This document shows positions 1 through 8,795 of a stretch of DNA of 53,045 bases, one piece after another (within the stretch, counting starts at the first letter, position 1; each line of letters opens with the position of its first letter). The position numbers and the translations under genes were made by a program. Source of the stretch: JASGDC01 sp047606545 (GTDB taxonomy: Bacteria > Actinomycetota > Actinomycetes > Actinomycetales > Micrococcaceae); contig JASGEI010000008.1 of assembly GCA_047606545.1 (NCBI GenBank), positions 1 to 53,045 of the forward strand. Direction: 5' to 3'. The notes below the pieces were generated by a model. That model had not been told where the DNA came from. It saw only the letters and a program-made list of their open reading frames with translations, and ran no database searches.

Positions 1-273
1 ACCATAAGCGCGTTCAATATAACGCAGCATGCCACCAGTTTCTGGAATTGCTGCGGCAAGTTCTGCAGCAGTTAAGCCAGCTGCAATAGTGATTAAGCCA
101 GCCAAAAACCAAACAAACATGTGTAAGTCGATAGTTCCGGTTGTTTCAGCTACACTGGCAGCTTTAAAGAAGACTCCAGCACCAATAACTGTTCCCATTA
201 CAGTCGATAATGCTGGAAAGAAAGTCAAAGTACGTTTTAGTCCGTCTTGACTTGTATGAGGAGCAGATGCCAT
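1..273 (-). CDS. Amino-acid permease, APC superfamily (N-terminal part, cut by window edge)
   Basis: This is the first 91 codons of a gene that runs off the left edge. The predicted protein begins MASAPHTSQDGLKRTLTF and then has the glycine-rich first helix typical of APC transporters (STVMGTVIGAGVFFKA), followed by a second hydrophobic helix and the AELAAAIPETGG turn. These features match L-type or SteT-like amino-acid exchangers, which move amino acids across the cytoplasmic membrane. The ATG is preceded by an AAGGAG ribosome site 6 bases upstream, so the start is secure. A good sigma-70-type promoter lies at 327-354. The gene is divergent from the acyltransferase at 391. The substrate cannot be inferred from the fragment. 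Confidence 0.85.
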   Translation of the reverse strand, partial: MASAPHTSQDGLKRTLTFFPALSTVMGTVIGAGVFFKAASVAETTGTIDLHMFVWFLAGLITIAAGLTAAELAAAIPETGGMLRYIERAYG

Positions 274-326
274 TTTTCTCCTTAAAATTAATCGCAAACT
301 AATCAACTGCATTTTGGTTTCTGAAT

Positions 327-354
327 ATTTTAACACCCAATTCAACGGCGTCAA
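327..354 (-). promoter_or_regulatory. Promoter for the amino-acid permease
   Basis: On the minus strand TTGACG (349-354) and TAAAAT (327-332) are separated by 16 bases. Transcription would begin near 320, giving a leader of about 47 bases before the permease ATG at 273. Confidence 0.5.
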
Positions 355-390
355 TAATCCGTATTGTAGAATGTTTATGAAAGAGGTGGT

Positions 391-2196
391 ATGAAAAGAA
401 TTGAAGGTATTGACGGCTTGCGTGCAATTGCCGTTTTAGCCGTAGTTTTTTATCACCTCAATGAATCTTGGGTGCCGAGTGGTTTCTTCGGTGTAGATGT
501 TTTCTTTGTAATTAGTGGGTTTTTAATTACAAAAATTCTCTTGGATCAAATAGTAAAAAAAGGTTCTATTAATTTAAAACAATTTTGGCTTAAGCGTGCA
601 CGTAGGATTCTACCAGCATTGTTTACCATGTTAATTTTTGTCAGTGGTATTGCAATGTTAGTAGATACCGACTTGATTGTGCAGCTACGTACTCAGGTGT
701 TAGGAGCAGTAACTTTTTCTGCAAACTGGTTTGAAATTGCCAGTAGCAATAATTATTTTAATAACGACCAACCTGCATTATTACAGAACCTGTGGTCACT
801 TGGAGTAGAAGAACAGTTTTATATCCTTTGGCCAATTACAATTGCATTCTTATTAGTTATTAACTTTCGAGCAAGCTTAATTATCTCAATTTTTATCGCC
901 ACTGGTAGTTATTTATTGATGTATACCTTATATAACCCAGCAAATGTTAGTCGTGTTTACTATGGAACGGATACTCATACATACGGTATCTTTATTGGTG
1001 CGATATTAGCTTATATCTATGTAAATAAACCTTTCATGTTTTACAATGATGTTTGGCGTAAAGTTAAATTGCCAGTAGGGGTTTTATCTTTAATAGGTAT
1101 TCTAATTTCCTTTTTTAAATTTGATTACAGTCAGGCGAATACTTACCATTATGGGTTTTTGTTAGTAAGTGTTTTAACTGCAATATTGATTGCTACTTTT
1201 TTGACAGAAACCGGACCTTTACAAAAATTACTTAGCACTTATCCTTTTGTTTTAATTGGAACTCGCTCTTATTCACTTTATTTATGGCATTGGCCAATCT
1301 TCGTGATTTTTGGACAATTGAGTCTGCAATTAAATGCTGGAAAGTCTTTTTCAAATTTCTTGCCGTTCGTTATTTTAATTATTGCTTTCTTGTGTGCTGA
1401 AGTCTCCTACAATTTTATTGAGACTCCAATTATTAGAAATGGTTTAAGACGCACATTAGCTTTATATTTTAATGAAGTTTCAAAATTCACTCGTTCTATG
1501 ATTGTAGCTGGTATTATTTGGGTGCTTTGTCTAGGGCTATCAATTACTGCGTTATTTATTGCTCCTACTAAGACAAAAGGGCAGATTAGGATTGAAGCTG
1601 CTATGCAGCAACAGGCAAAAACTTCTAAAGGTAAAGCTGATATGGAATTGCCACCAGGTGATACTTGGTTTTATCCTAACGGTAATCAGCTTAGTGCTAT
1701 TGGTGATTCAATGCTTGTAATTAGTGAATCAGACTTTGATAAAGCTTTTTCTGGTGTTTCTTTAGACGCCCACTGGGGTAGGACGTGGCCAGAAACTTCA
1801 GAAATTATTGACGCCCAGATAGAAAATGATACGCTTCGCCCAGCAGTGCTTATTGAGGCTGGAATTAATATGGGACTACCTAATGAGCAGTATCTTAATG
1901 ATTTAATAAATCGTATTGGTCCAAATCGTGAAATTGTGTTAGTGAATTGTTACGTTATTCCAAATAGAAATAAGCCAAAAGAACAGGCTTGTGCTAGTTA
2001 CGTTAAAATCTATGATGATGTTGCAAAAAAACACAATAATGTTATAGTTGCCGATTGGGCATCTATAGCAAAAGAAAATAATCAGTGGCTAGATTATTCT
2101 GGATTCCATCCAACACCAGAAGGTGCTGTTCATTATATAGATACTATTAAGAAAGCTTTCAAAACACTTAGCGAACGAGAGCGGGCTACTAATTAA
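391..2196 (+). CDS. OatA/OafA-like acyltransferase with C-terminal SGNH domain
   Basis: The protein has 601 residues. The N-terminal two-thirds is an acyltransferase-3 membrane domain opening with GIDGLRAIAVLAVVFYHL, where His22 is the expected catalytic residue, and containing VEEQFYILWP and SLYLWHWP. A last transmembrane helix (about 370-395) leads to an extracellular SGNH-like domain with GDS (Ser440) and FHPTPEG (His573). Family members move acetyl groups across the membrane onto peptidoglycan or surface polysaccharide. The Asp normally three residues before the catalytic His is a Ser here (Ser570). The ATG follows a GAGGTGG ribosome site, and TAGAAT at 367-372 could be its -10. O-acylation of a cell-wall glycan is inferred from the family; the acceptor is unknown. 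Confidence 0.88.
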   Translation: MKRIEGIDGLRAIAVLAVVFYHLNESWVPSGFFGVDVFFVISGFLITKILLDQIVKKGSINLKQFWLKRARRILPALFTMLIFVSGIAMLVDTDLIVQLRTQVLGAVTFSANWFEIASSNNYFNNDQPALLQNLWSLGVEEQFYILWPITIAFLLVINFRASLIISIFIATGSYLLMYTLYNPANVSRVYYGTDTHTYGIFIGAILAYIYVNKPFMFYNDVWRKVKLPVGVLSLIGILISFFKFDYSQANTYHYGFLLVSVLTAILIATFLTETGPLQKLLSTYPFVLIGTRSYSLYLWHWPIFVIFGQLSLQLNAGKSFSNFLPFVILIIAFLCAEVSYNFIETPIIRNGLRRTLALYFNEVSKFTRSMIVAGIIWVLCLGLSITALFIAPTKTKGQIRIEAAMQQQAKTSKGKADMELPPGDTWFYPNGNQLSAIGDSMLVISESDFDKAFSGVSLDAHWGRTWPETSEIIDAQIENDTLRPAVLIEAGINMGLPNEQYLNDLINRIGPNREIVLVNCYVIPNRNKPKEQACASYVKIYDDVAKKHNNVIVADWASIAKENNQWLDYSGFHPTPEGAVHYIDTIKKAFKTLSERERATN

Positions 2197-2200
2197 TTTT

Positions 2201-3517
2201 TTAAAGTATTTGGTACGCAATAAAAGTAATTACTAGACCAGCTAATGATCCTACGACAGTACCGTTAATTCTAATGAATTGTAGGTCTTTACCAACAGCA
2301 ATCTCAATCTTTTCACTAGTATCGTTTGCATCCCAATCTTTGACCGTAGTTTCAATTACCCCAGCAATATCATGACGATAGTTTTTGATAATATTAACTG
2401 CTGCATAACGTACCCAATTATCAATCTTGCCTTGCCATTCAGCATTAGTTTGTAGGTTATGACCTAAATCAAGGATCGTCTTAGTAATCTTTTGACGTAG
2501 TAGACCTTTCCGATCATCAAACTCAGCAAGTAAGGCATTTTTAACAGTATCCCAGCCACCACCAGCAAAATTACGTAATTGATCATCGTTCATGATGTTT
2601 TTCTTAAGATTTTCGACCTTTTCAATTGTTTTTGGGTCATATTGTAGGTCTTGAGTTAAGTCAATCAAGTAGCGATCAATTGCCATACGAACATCATGGA
2701 ACTGGTCATCGCGAACAGCTTTAATAAATGCTACAAGCTCTTTATGAACTTTTTCTCCTACAATGTTATCTACAAACCCTGGTACCCAGGTTGGACTGCG
2801 ATCTTCGACGACATTTTCAATAATTGATTTATTATTTAACGCCCAATCATAAGCCCGTTCAAATAGGATATCTACTAGTTTGTCATGGTGTCTGTCCGCC
2901 ACGATTTTGGTGCCGAGTTTTCCAATATATGGACCCCAATCAGGATTAAGCACATGGCGTTTTAATAAGTCAGCCAGAATATCTTGAACTTCATCATCTT
3001 TAAGTACATTCATCATACCGCGTGCGCCATCAGCAATTTGGTCGGTAAGTTTTTCCGCATTTTCCGGATTAGCTACGTAGTCTCCGACTTTTTCGGAAAT
3101 TGAAAACTTTTTGAGGTATCCCAGTACCACTTCCTCTGAAAGGAAGTTATCTTCAACAAAGTTAGTTAAATTCTTACCGATATCATCCTTTTTATTTGGG
3201 ATAATAGCTGTGTGTGGAATTTTTAATCCCATTGGGTATCTGAATAGAGCAGTGACAGCAAACCAGTCAGCAAGCCCACCTACCATGCCACCTTCAGCTG
3301 CCGCGCGTACATAGACTAGCCAGGTGTATTTTTCTTGTAGGGAAAATGAGATAACAAAAACTATGGCCATGAAGATCAATAAGGCGCCAGCAATTTTACG
3401 CATTTTATTTAATGCTGCTTTTTGCTCCAATTGCCTAGCTTCATTTACTGGAGGAGATTTTAGCTTTTCAGTTTTTTCATTAATAATTGTTGAATTATCT
3501 GCTGACTTTTCACTCAT
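2201..3517 (-). CDS. DUF445 family membrane protein
   Basis: The protein has 438 residues. A charged N-terminal tail is followed by one hydrophobic helix (about 42-60), then the hallmark AEGGMVGGLADWFAVTALF segment with PHTAIIPNKKDDIG, a long helical soluble region, and a final C-terminal helix (GTVVGSLAGLVITFIAYQIL). This order is that of DUF445 (YjiN-like) proteins. Their function is unknown, although the shape suggests an envelope protein with a large helical domain. It is convergent with the acyltransferase, with only four bases between the stops and no evident terminator. The start has only a weak ribosome site, but its length fits the family. Confidence 0.85.
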   Translation of the reverse strand: MSEKSADNSTIINEKTEKLKSPPVNEARQLEQKAALNKMRKIAGALLIFMAIVFVISFSLQEKYTWLVYVRAAAEGGMVGGLADWFAVTALFRYPMGLKIPHTAIIPNKKDDIGKNLTNFVEDNFLSEEVVLGYLKKFSISEKVGDYVANPENAEKLTDQIADGARGMMNVLKDDEVQDILADLLKRHVLNPDWGPYIGKLGTKIVADRHHDKLVDILFERAYDWALNNKSIIENVVEDRSPTWVPGFVDNIVGEKVHKELVAFIKAVRDDQFHDVRMAIDRYLIDLTQDLQYDPKTIEKVENLKKNIMNDDQLRNFAGGGWDTVKNALLAEFDDRKGLLRQKITKTILDLGHNLQTNAEWQGKIDNWVRYAAVNIIKNYRHDIAGVIETTVKDWDANDTSEKIEIAVGKDLQFIRINGTVVGSLAGLVITFIAYQIL

Positions 3518-3633
3518 ATTTTCTAGTTTGCACTGAAAAAATGATTTTTTCCTGAATTATGACTAGGAAAGCCTTAATTATTTATGATTTTGTTAAAATT
3601 TTAGTAGATAATTTAAACTATATAGGTGGTTAA

Positions 3634-4515
3634 ATGCTAGAGAAATCAGCACCAAAAATTATTGCTCATCGTGGTGCAAGCTATGAATATCCAGAACAAA
3701 CCAAAGCAGCTTATCTTGCTGGGATTGCAAAAGGCGCTGATGCATTAGAATGTGATGTCCGTCTAACTCGAGATAAGCAACTTGTTTGTGTTCATGATAA
3801 CGAATTAAAGCGTGTTACTGGCCTAACAGGAAGTATCGTTGATTACACAGTAGCTGAATTAAAAGAATTTGATTTTTCAAAGCATGAAAAACCACTACAA
3901 GGCAAAGCTAACCCAGAATTCACGAAAAAAACTGGTATTACAGATTCGGATATTAGCCGTATTATTACTTTGGCAGAGCTTATAGAGATTGCAGATGATG
4001 CTGATCGTGAAGTCGGTATCATAATTGAAACTAAGGATGCAGCAGAGCCTAATAACTATGTGGTAGAAAAAGCATTGGTCGAACTTTTTAATGAAAAAGG
4101 TATGGTAAATGCAGCTGGAGAACTTGATGAGCGAGTTGAACTGATGAGCTTCATGCCAGATTCCGTACGATTTTTACACAAACAGTTTCCAAAAACTAAA
4201 GTAGTACAGTTAATTGATAGTTATGATTTTGAGGAATTTCCACCGAATATTGAGCGTAACGAAGAGACTAAGCGAAAACTTATTGACAGTGCACTTCAGC
4301 TCATGCAGCAGTTAGGCCATGGCGGTATTGGTACACGTTTTTCAGTTGACTATAAGGCAGATGTGGAAAAACTAGCTAAAGAAAACGTTAAATTCCGTTG
4401 TTTTACTGTAAATACTGAAGAACAACTTAAGGATTTGGCTAAGGTTGGTCTTGAATACTTTGAATACATTATTACTGATCGCCCAGATGAAATACGGAGA
4501 TTATTAGAGCGGTAG
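3634..4515 (+). CDS. Glycerophosphodiester phosphodiesterase
   Basis: The protein has 293 residues and no signal peptide, so it is probably cytoplasmic. The GDPD fold is marked by AHRGASYEYPEQTKAAY near the start (the usual PENT is PEQT here), LECDVRLTRDKQLVCVHD with the metal-binding acidic pair and the second catalytic His, an internal EVGIIIETK strand, and a C-terminal FRCFTVNTEEQL/ITDRPDE segment. The family hydrolyses glycerophosphodiesters to sn-glycerol-3-phosphate and an alcohol, in phospholipid or teichoic-acid turnover. An AGGTGG ribosome site precedes the ATG. It is a single gene that ends at a shared terminator with ackA. Confidence 0.9.
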   Translation: MLEKSAPKIIAHRGASYEYPEQTKAAYLAGIAKGADALECDVRLTRDKQLVCVHDNELKRVTGLTGSIVDYTVAELKEFDFSKHEKPLQGKANPEFTKKTGITDSDISRIITLAELIEIADDADREVGIIIETKDAAEPNNYVVEKALVELFNEKGMVNAAGELDERVELMSFMPDSVRFLHKQFPKTKVVQLIDSYDFEEFPPNIERNEETKRKLIDSALQLMQQLGHGGIGTRFSVDYKADVEKLAKENVKFRCFTVNTEEQLKDLAKVGLEYFEYIITDRPDEIRRLLER

Positions 4516-4535
4516 CAATATCTTTTTTAGCTGTA

Positions 4536-4571
4536 AAAAATAGTGGTTACCTAAAAGTAACCACTATTTTT
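4536..4571. terminator. Bidirectional rho-independent terminator
   Basis: A perfect 15-base-pair hairpin (4536-4550 with 4557-4571) has a CTAAAA loop and T-runs on both strands. It lies between the convergent phosphodiesterase gene and ackA and should stop both transcripts. Confidence 0.88.
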
Positions 4572-4583
4572 GTTTAAGTTTAA

Positions 4584-5768
4584 CTACACAGTTGCTTCAA
4601 CAGCTTGAGCAATTGCTAGCTCTTCATCAGTTGGAATTACCAATACTGGAATTTTACTATCTTCAGCTGCGATATTACGGATTTCTTTGCTACGCTCATC
4701 GTTCTTTTGCTCGTCGAGTTTTATGCCAAGTGCACTTAACTTTTCGACAGTCTTAGCACGGAATGGTGCAGAGTTTTCACCGACACCAGCAGTGAATACT
4801 AGAGCTTTCATTCCACCAACAGCTACATGGTAGCTACCAATGAACTTAGCAAGATTATAAGTACCGATTTCAAGAGCTAGAGTAGCTTCTTTGTCACCAG
4901 CATCCACCTTTTCTACCAATGAACGCATATCAGATTCACCGTTAAGACCAAGGTAACCAGACTTTTTGTTTACTAAATCATCTAACTGGTCTGCATCGTA
5001 ACCTTCACGAGCCAGGAAGATTAGAATACTTGGGTCAATATCACCAGTACGAGTACCCATAACTAATCCTGCAAGTGGAGTGAATCCCATTGAAGTGTCA
5101 ATGCTTTCACCACCTTTTACAGCAGAAAGTGAGGCGCCGTTACCAACGTGTGCAATAACACCATCAAAGTCTTTGTCATCTACCTCTAGGAACTTAGCAG
5201 CTTGCTTCGACACATAATCGTGACTAGTGCCGTGGAATCCGTAACGACGGATACCGTATTTTTTGTACATTTCATTTGGTAATGCATAGCGATAAGCGTG
5301 TTCTGGGAGCGTAGCATGGAATGCGGTATCGAATACTGCAACCTGCGGCATTTTTGGGAACTTTTCAAGGATTACTCGAATACCAAGTACGTTTGCTGGA
5401 TTGTGTAATGGTGCTAGTGGACTAAGTGCATCAATCTCATCAGCAACTTTTTTATCAATAGCTACTGGAGCACTGAAAGTTTCACCACCGTGAACTACAC
5501 GATGTCCTACTGCTTCAATTTCGATATCACCAATAGTTTTTTGAATCTCTTTGTAAATCAAATCAAACGCTACTGCATGATCTGGGATTTCAGTAGTTAC
5601 TTCATTCTCAGTACCAACGATATGGTCCTCATGAGTATAACCTGAACCTTCGATACCAATGCGTTCTACAATACCTTCGGTAAGGACAGGCGTCTTTGCA
5701 TCTTTACCAGTGTCACGCACTTGGTACTTAAGAGATGAAGAACCTGAGTTAATAACTAGAATTATCAT
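4584..5768 (-). CDS. ackA: Acetate kinase
   Basis: The protein has 394 residues, the usual length. It begins ILVINSGSSSLKYQV, the first phosphate-binding strand of the acetate and sugar kinase fold. It also carries VGHRVVHGGE, DTAFHATLP, RRYGFHGTSHDYV, HVGNGASLSAV, DTSMGFTPL and VFTAGVGENS. It converts acetyl phosphate and ADP to acetate and ATP in the cytoplasm. The start codon overlaps the pta stop by one base (TAATG), so translation is probably coupled to pta, and no independent ribosome site is needed. Confidence 0.97.
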   Translation of the reverse strand: MIILVINSGSSSLKYQVRDTGKDAKTPVLTEGIVERIGIEGSGYTHEDHIVGTENEVTTEIPDHAVAFDLIYKEIQKTIGDIEIEAVGHRVVHGGETFSAPVAIDKKVADEIDALSPLAPLHNPANVLGIRVILEKFPKMPQVAVFDTAFHATLPEHAYRYALPNEMYKKYGIRRYGFHGTSHDYVSKQAAKFLEVDDKDFDGVIAHVGNGASLSAVKGGESIDTSMGFTPLAGLVMGTRTGDIDPSILIFLAREGYDADQLDDLVNKKSGYLGLNGESDMRSLVEKVDAGDKEATLALEIGTYNLAKFIGSYHVAVGGMKALVFTAGVGENSAPFRAKTVEKLSALGIKLDEQKNDERSKEIRNIAAEDSKIPVLVIPTDEELAIAQAVEATV

Positions 5769-7861
5769 TATTTAGCACTTTCTTTAGCAGTAGATTTTGT
5801 GTCTTGACCTTGGATAGCAGTGATAGCCACTGTGTTTACGATATCTTCTACAGTACAGCCACGAGATAAATCATTCACAGGCTTCTTAAGTCCCTGAAGT
5901 ACTGGCCCTACAGCTACTGCACCAGCTGATTGTTGTACGGCTTTGTATGTATTGTTACCAGTGTTTAAATCAGGGAAGATGAAAACTGTTGCCTTACCTG
6001 CAACTTGTGAATCTGGAAGCTTAGATTTTGCAATTGAAGCATCAGATGCGGCATCGTACTGGATCGGGCCTTCAATTAGTAAGTCTGGACGTTTTTCTTT
6101 AACAATTTCAGTGGCTTCACGAACACGTTCTACGTCTTCACCAGCACCTGAAGTACCAGTAGAGTATGACAGCATCGCAACGCGAGGATCGACATCAAAC
6201 ATTGCTGCTGTTTCTGCAGAAGCTTGAGCAATATCGGCAAGTTGTTCAGAATTAGGATTAGGGTTTACTGCACAGTCACCGTATACTAAAACGCGATCTT
6301 CTAGCAACATAAAGAACACGGAAGAAACTACTTTTACACCTGGTGCTGTTTTAACGAATTCAAGAGCTGGGCGGATAGTATGAGCAGTGGTATTAGCTGC
6401 GCCAGATACCATGCCGTCTACCATGCCTTTATATACCATCATAGTACCGAAGTAAGCACTATCCATCATTCGTTCATGTGCTTGGTCTTCAGTGATACCT
6501 TTATGTGCACGTAGTTCTGCATATTCTTTAGTGAAGTCTTCAAGAAGGTCTGATTTAGTTGGATCAATAATATCGATACCAGAAAGATTGATACCTTTTG
6601 AAGAAGCTAGTTGCTGCACAGCTTCTCCATCACCAAGGATAGTTAAATCACAAATATCACGACGTTTGATAATTTCTGCAGCTTCCAAGATTCTCACGTC
6701 ATTACCTTCTGGTAGGACGATATGACGGCGTTGTGAACGAGCACGTTCAATTAGCTCATGCAAGAAACGTAATGGAGTCTTTGTCTCTGGGCGTGGAATA
6801 TCAACACGAGAAGCAAGTTCTTTAGTGTCTACATGAGATCCCCAAGCGCCAAGTGCAGCAGCAATCTTACGATTTTGACCTTTGAAAAAGTTTCCAGATA
6901 CTTGACCAACTTGGTGAGCAGCCTGATAAGTGTCTTGTGGTGCTGAAATAATTGGGAATGGAGCTTTATCCATCAAGGTCTTTACTTTACCTTTTGGTTT
7001 CATGTTATATGAAAGTAAGATACCTGATGGAGTAGGGAACTCGGTAGATTGTGCGGCAGCAAGGGTGGCTGCCATGATATCACCACGGTCACCTGGCACA
7101 ATAACAAGGCATTCCTCAGTTAAGAAATCCAAGTAGTTATCCACTGTCATCGCAGCAACTTTAACTTCGCTAATATCGCGATCAAGGTTTAAGTCACCAC
7201 TGACGCTTTTGGCGCCTAGTTCTTTTGCAACTGCTTCTACAGTTGGGTTTGAAATTGCTGGAAGCTCTGGCAGTACATAAACAGGTAGTTTTCTTTCACC
7301 AAGTGGTGCTTTTTCAGCAATATCTTCAAGCAAATCAGGATTAGCGCGGTTTACAATCATCGCAAACATCTGAACTTTAGCTTCCGTAATTTCTTTACGT
7401 GCTACTTCAATTTCTTCAGCTACTTCCTTAGCTGACTTATCACTCTCAGCCCCAACGACCATTAATACGGGAGTGCCTAGGTTCTTAGCAATTTCAAGGT
7501 TTAATTCGAAGTCTCCGGCTTCGCTATTTGATAGTCCTTCGACGACTACGATGTCGCATTCTTTGCTAAGCTCAGACATAATTTCTACAGCTTTTGAATC
7601 GATGTCTTCTTTTTTGCCATCAGCTAATAATGCACGAGCTTCAGCACGAGTCATACCTGCACGTGAAGTGGTTTTATCTAAATCGTATTGATTACGAGTT
7701 AATTGAACCATTGGGTCATTTTCTACGTCATCTGACCTAGTAATTGGACGGAAGAACCCCACTTTATTGTAATGTGTGTTTAAAGTGTCCATGACACCTA
7801 AACTAATTAGTGATTGACCTGCAGTTGGAGTAACTGCAGCAACATAAATACCGAGACTCAT
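5768..7861 (-). CDS. pta: Phosphate acetyltransferase, long form with P-loop-like and DRTGG domains
   Basis: The protein has 697 residues from the chosen start. The order is an N-terminal dethiobiotin-synthetase-like domain (IYVAAVTPTAGQSLISLG), a DRTGG-type middle domain, and the C-terminal phosphotransacetylase domain from about residue 370 (RRHIVLPEGNDVRILEAA, MVSGAANTTAHTIRPAL, YSTGTSGAG, FPDLNTGNNTYKAVQ). It makes acetyl phosphate from acetyl-CoA for AckA. I chose the ATG at 7861 because an AGGGAG ribosome site lies about 11 bases upstream and the conserved strand follows at once. The frame stays open to a start at 7930, which would add 23 unlike residues. The N-terminal P-loop is degenerate, with Gln in place of Lys. 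Confidence 0.95.
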   Translation of the reverse strand: MSLGIYVAAVTPTAGQSLISLGVMDTLNTHYNKVGFFRPITRSDDVENDPMVQLTRNQYDLDKTTSRAGMTRAEARALLADGKKEDIDSKAVEIMSELSKECDIVVVEGLSNSEAGDFELNLEIAKNLGTPVLMVVGAESDKSAKEVAEEIEVARKEITEAKVQMFAMIVNRANPDLLEDIAEKAPLGERKLPVYVLPELPAISNPTVEAVAKELGAKSVSGDLNLDRDISEVKVAAMTVDNYLDFLTEECLVIVPGDRGDIMAATLAAAQSTEFPTPSGILLSYNMKPKGKVKTLMDKAPFPIISAPQDTYQAAHQVGQVSGNFFKGQNRKIAAALGAWGSHVDTKELASRVDIPRPETKTPLRFLHELIERARSQRRHIVLPEGNDVRILEAAEIIKRRDICDLTILGDGEAVQQLASSKGINLSGIDIIDPTKSDLLEDFTKEYAELRAHKGITEDQAHERMMDSAYFGTMMVYKGMVDGMVSGAANTTAHTIRPALEFVKTAPGVKVVSSVFFMLLEDRVLVYGDCAVNPNPNSEQLADIAQASAETAAMFDVDPRVAMLSYSTGTSGAGEDVERVREATEIVKEKRPDLLIEGPIQYDAASDASIAKSKLPDSQVAGKATVFIFPDLNTGNNTYKAVQQSAGAVAVGPVLQGLKKPVNDLSRGCTVEDIVNTVAITAIQGQDTKSTAKESAK

Positions 7862-7961
7862 TTGTTTTCTCTCCCTTGTGAAAGACATCTTTGGTAACCT
7901 ATTATCCCATTTTTTCGTTTGCTTAACCATTTTTCTTTAAAGTGTCTGACAAGATAGTTAA

Positions 7962-8795
7962 ATGGCAAGAAAGAGAAAGCAACAAATAGCAGTGCCACAA
8001 GCTGGAAAATTCTTGATTGATACCGGGACGGCCGAACTGGTCAGAGATCGTTATACACCTAATGGCTGGTTGCTTTATATCAATGATGTGCAAAGTTCTC
8101 ATATTGATTTATCTAGTAAATTTAATTTAGATTTTGAATACATGCGCTACATGGCAAAGGTTATTGAATCACAATTTAATCCGAGAGTTGAACAAAAGAT
8201 TAATTTTTTGCATCTAGGTGGTGGGGGCTGTTCATTGCCTCGTTATATGGCTTATCGATATCCTGTTGCTAGGCATGTAGTCGTTGAACTTGATGCGAAA
8301 CTTATCGAACTTGTGCGTAATTGGTTTGATTTACCAAGTGCGCCTCAGATGCGGATTCGAGCTGGAGAAGCACGTGAAGTTGTTGAAAGTCTTAGTGAAA
8401 ATAGTCGTGACGTAATTATTCGTGATGTTTTTGCTGGTCCAGTAACTCCACGAGAATTACTTACTGTAGAATTTGTGGCGCATATTAAACGAGTGTTAAG
8501 GCCAGAAGGTTTATACATAATTAACTGTGGAGATGGACCAAAGCATAGCTTAGTCAAAGCTGAGATTTCAGCATTATTGGCAAATTTTAAAAACGTGTCA
8601 GTAATTTCTGATTCCGCGATGTTAAAAGGGAAACGCTATGGGAATATTGTGCTGGTAGCATCAGATGTCAAAATTGGAAGTCCTAGTTTAGGAAGAATAC
8701 TACGCACAGATCCTATTCCAGCTCAATTGTGGGGCACTGGGAAAGCTAAAGAATTTATTGAAGGCGTGCAGTATCTTGAAGATCTTGATCTTTAA
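7962..8795 (+). CDS. Spermidine-synthase-like class I methyltransferase-fold protein
   Basis: The protein has 277 residues and no membrane segment. The middle has the nucleotide-binding fold of the polyamine synthase family: NFLHLGGGGCSLPRYMA (motif I, lacking the GGGDG of true spermidine synthases), VVVELDAKLIELVRNWF (acidic end of strand 2), RIRAGEAREVVE, DVIIRDVFAGPVTP and RVLRPEGLYIINCGDGP. Actinobacterial proteins of this type are annotated as spermidine-synthase-like without a proven substrate, and polyamine synthesis should not be assumed. It is divergent from pta, and its 3' end overlaps the flavoprotein gene by 41 bases. Only a weak ribosome site is visible. Confidence 0.75.
   Translation: MARKRKQQIAVPQAGKFLIDTGTAELVRDRYTPNGWLLYINDVQSSHIDLSSKFNLDFEYMRYMAKVIESQFNPRVEQKINFLHLGGGGCSLPRYMAYRYPVARHVVVELDAKLIELVRNWFDLPSAPQMRIRAGEAREVVESLSENSRDVIIRDVFAGPVTPRELLTVEFVAHIKRVLRPEGLYIINCGDGPKHSLVKAEISALLANFKNVSVISDSAMLKGKRYGNIVLVASDVKIGSPSLGRILRTDPIPAQLWGTGKAKEFIEGVQYLEDLDL

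Noticed and set aside
7862..7930. Extended N-terminus of Pta from the start at 7930
   Set aside because: The extra 23 residues do not resemble the family, and the internal ATG has a much better ribosome site.
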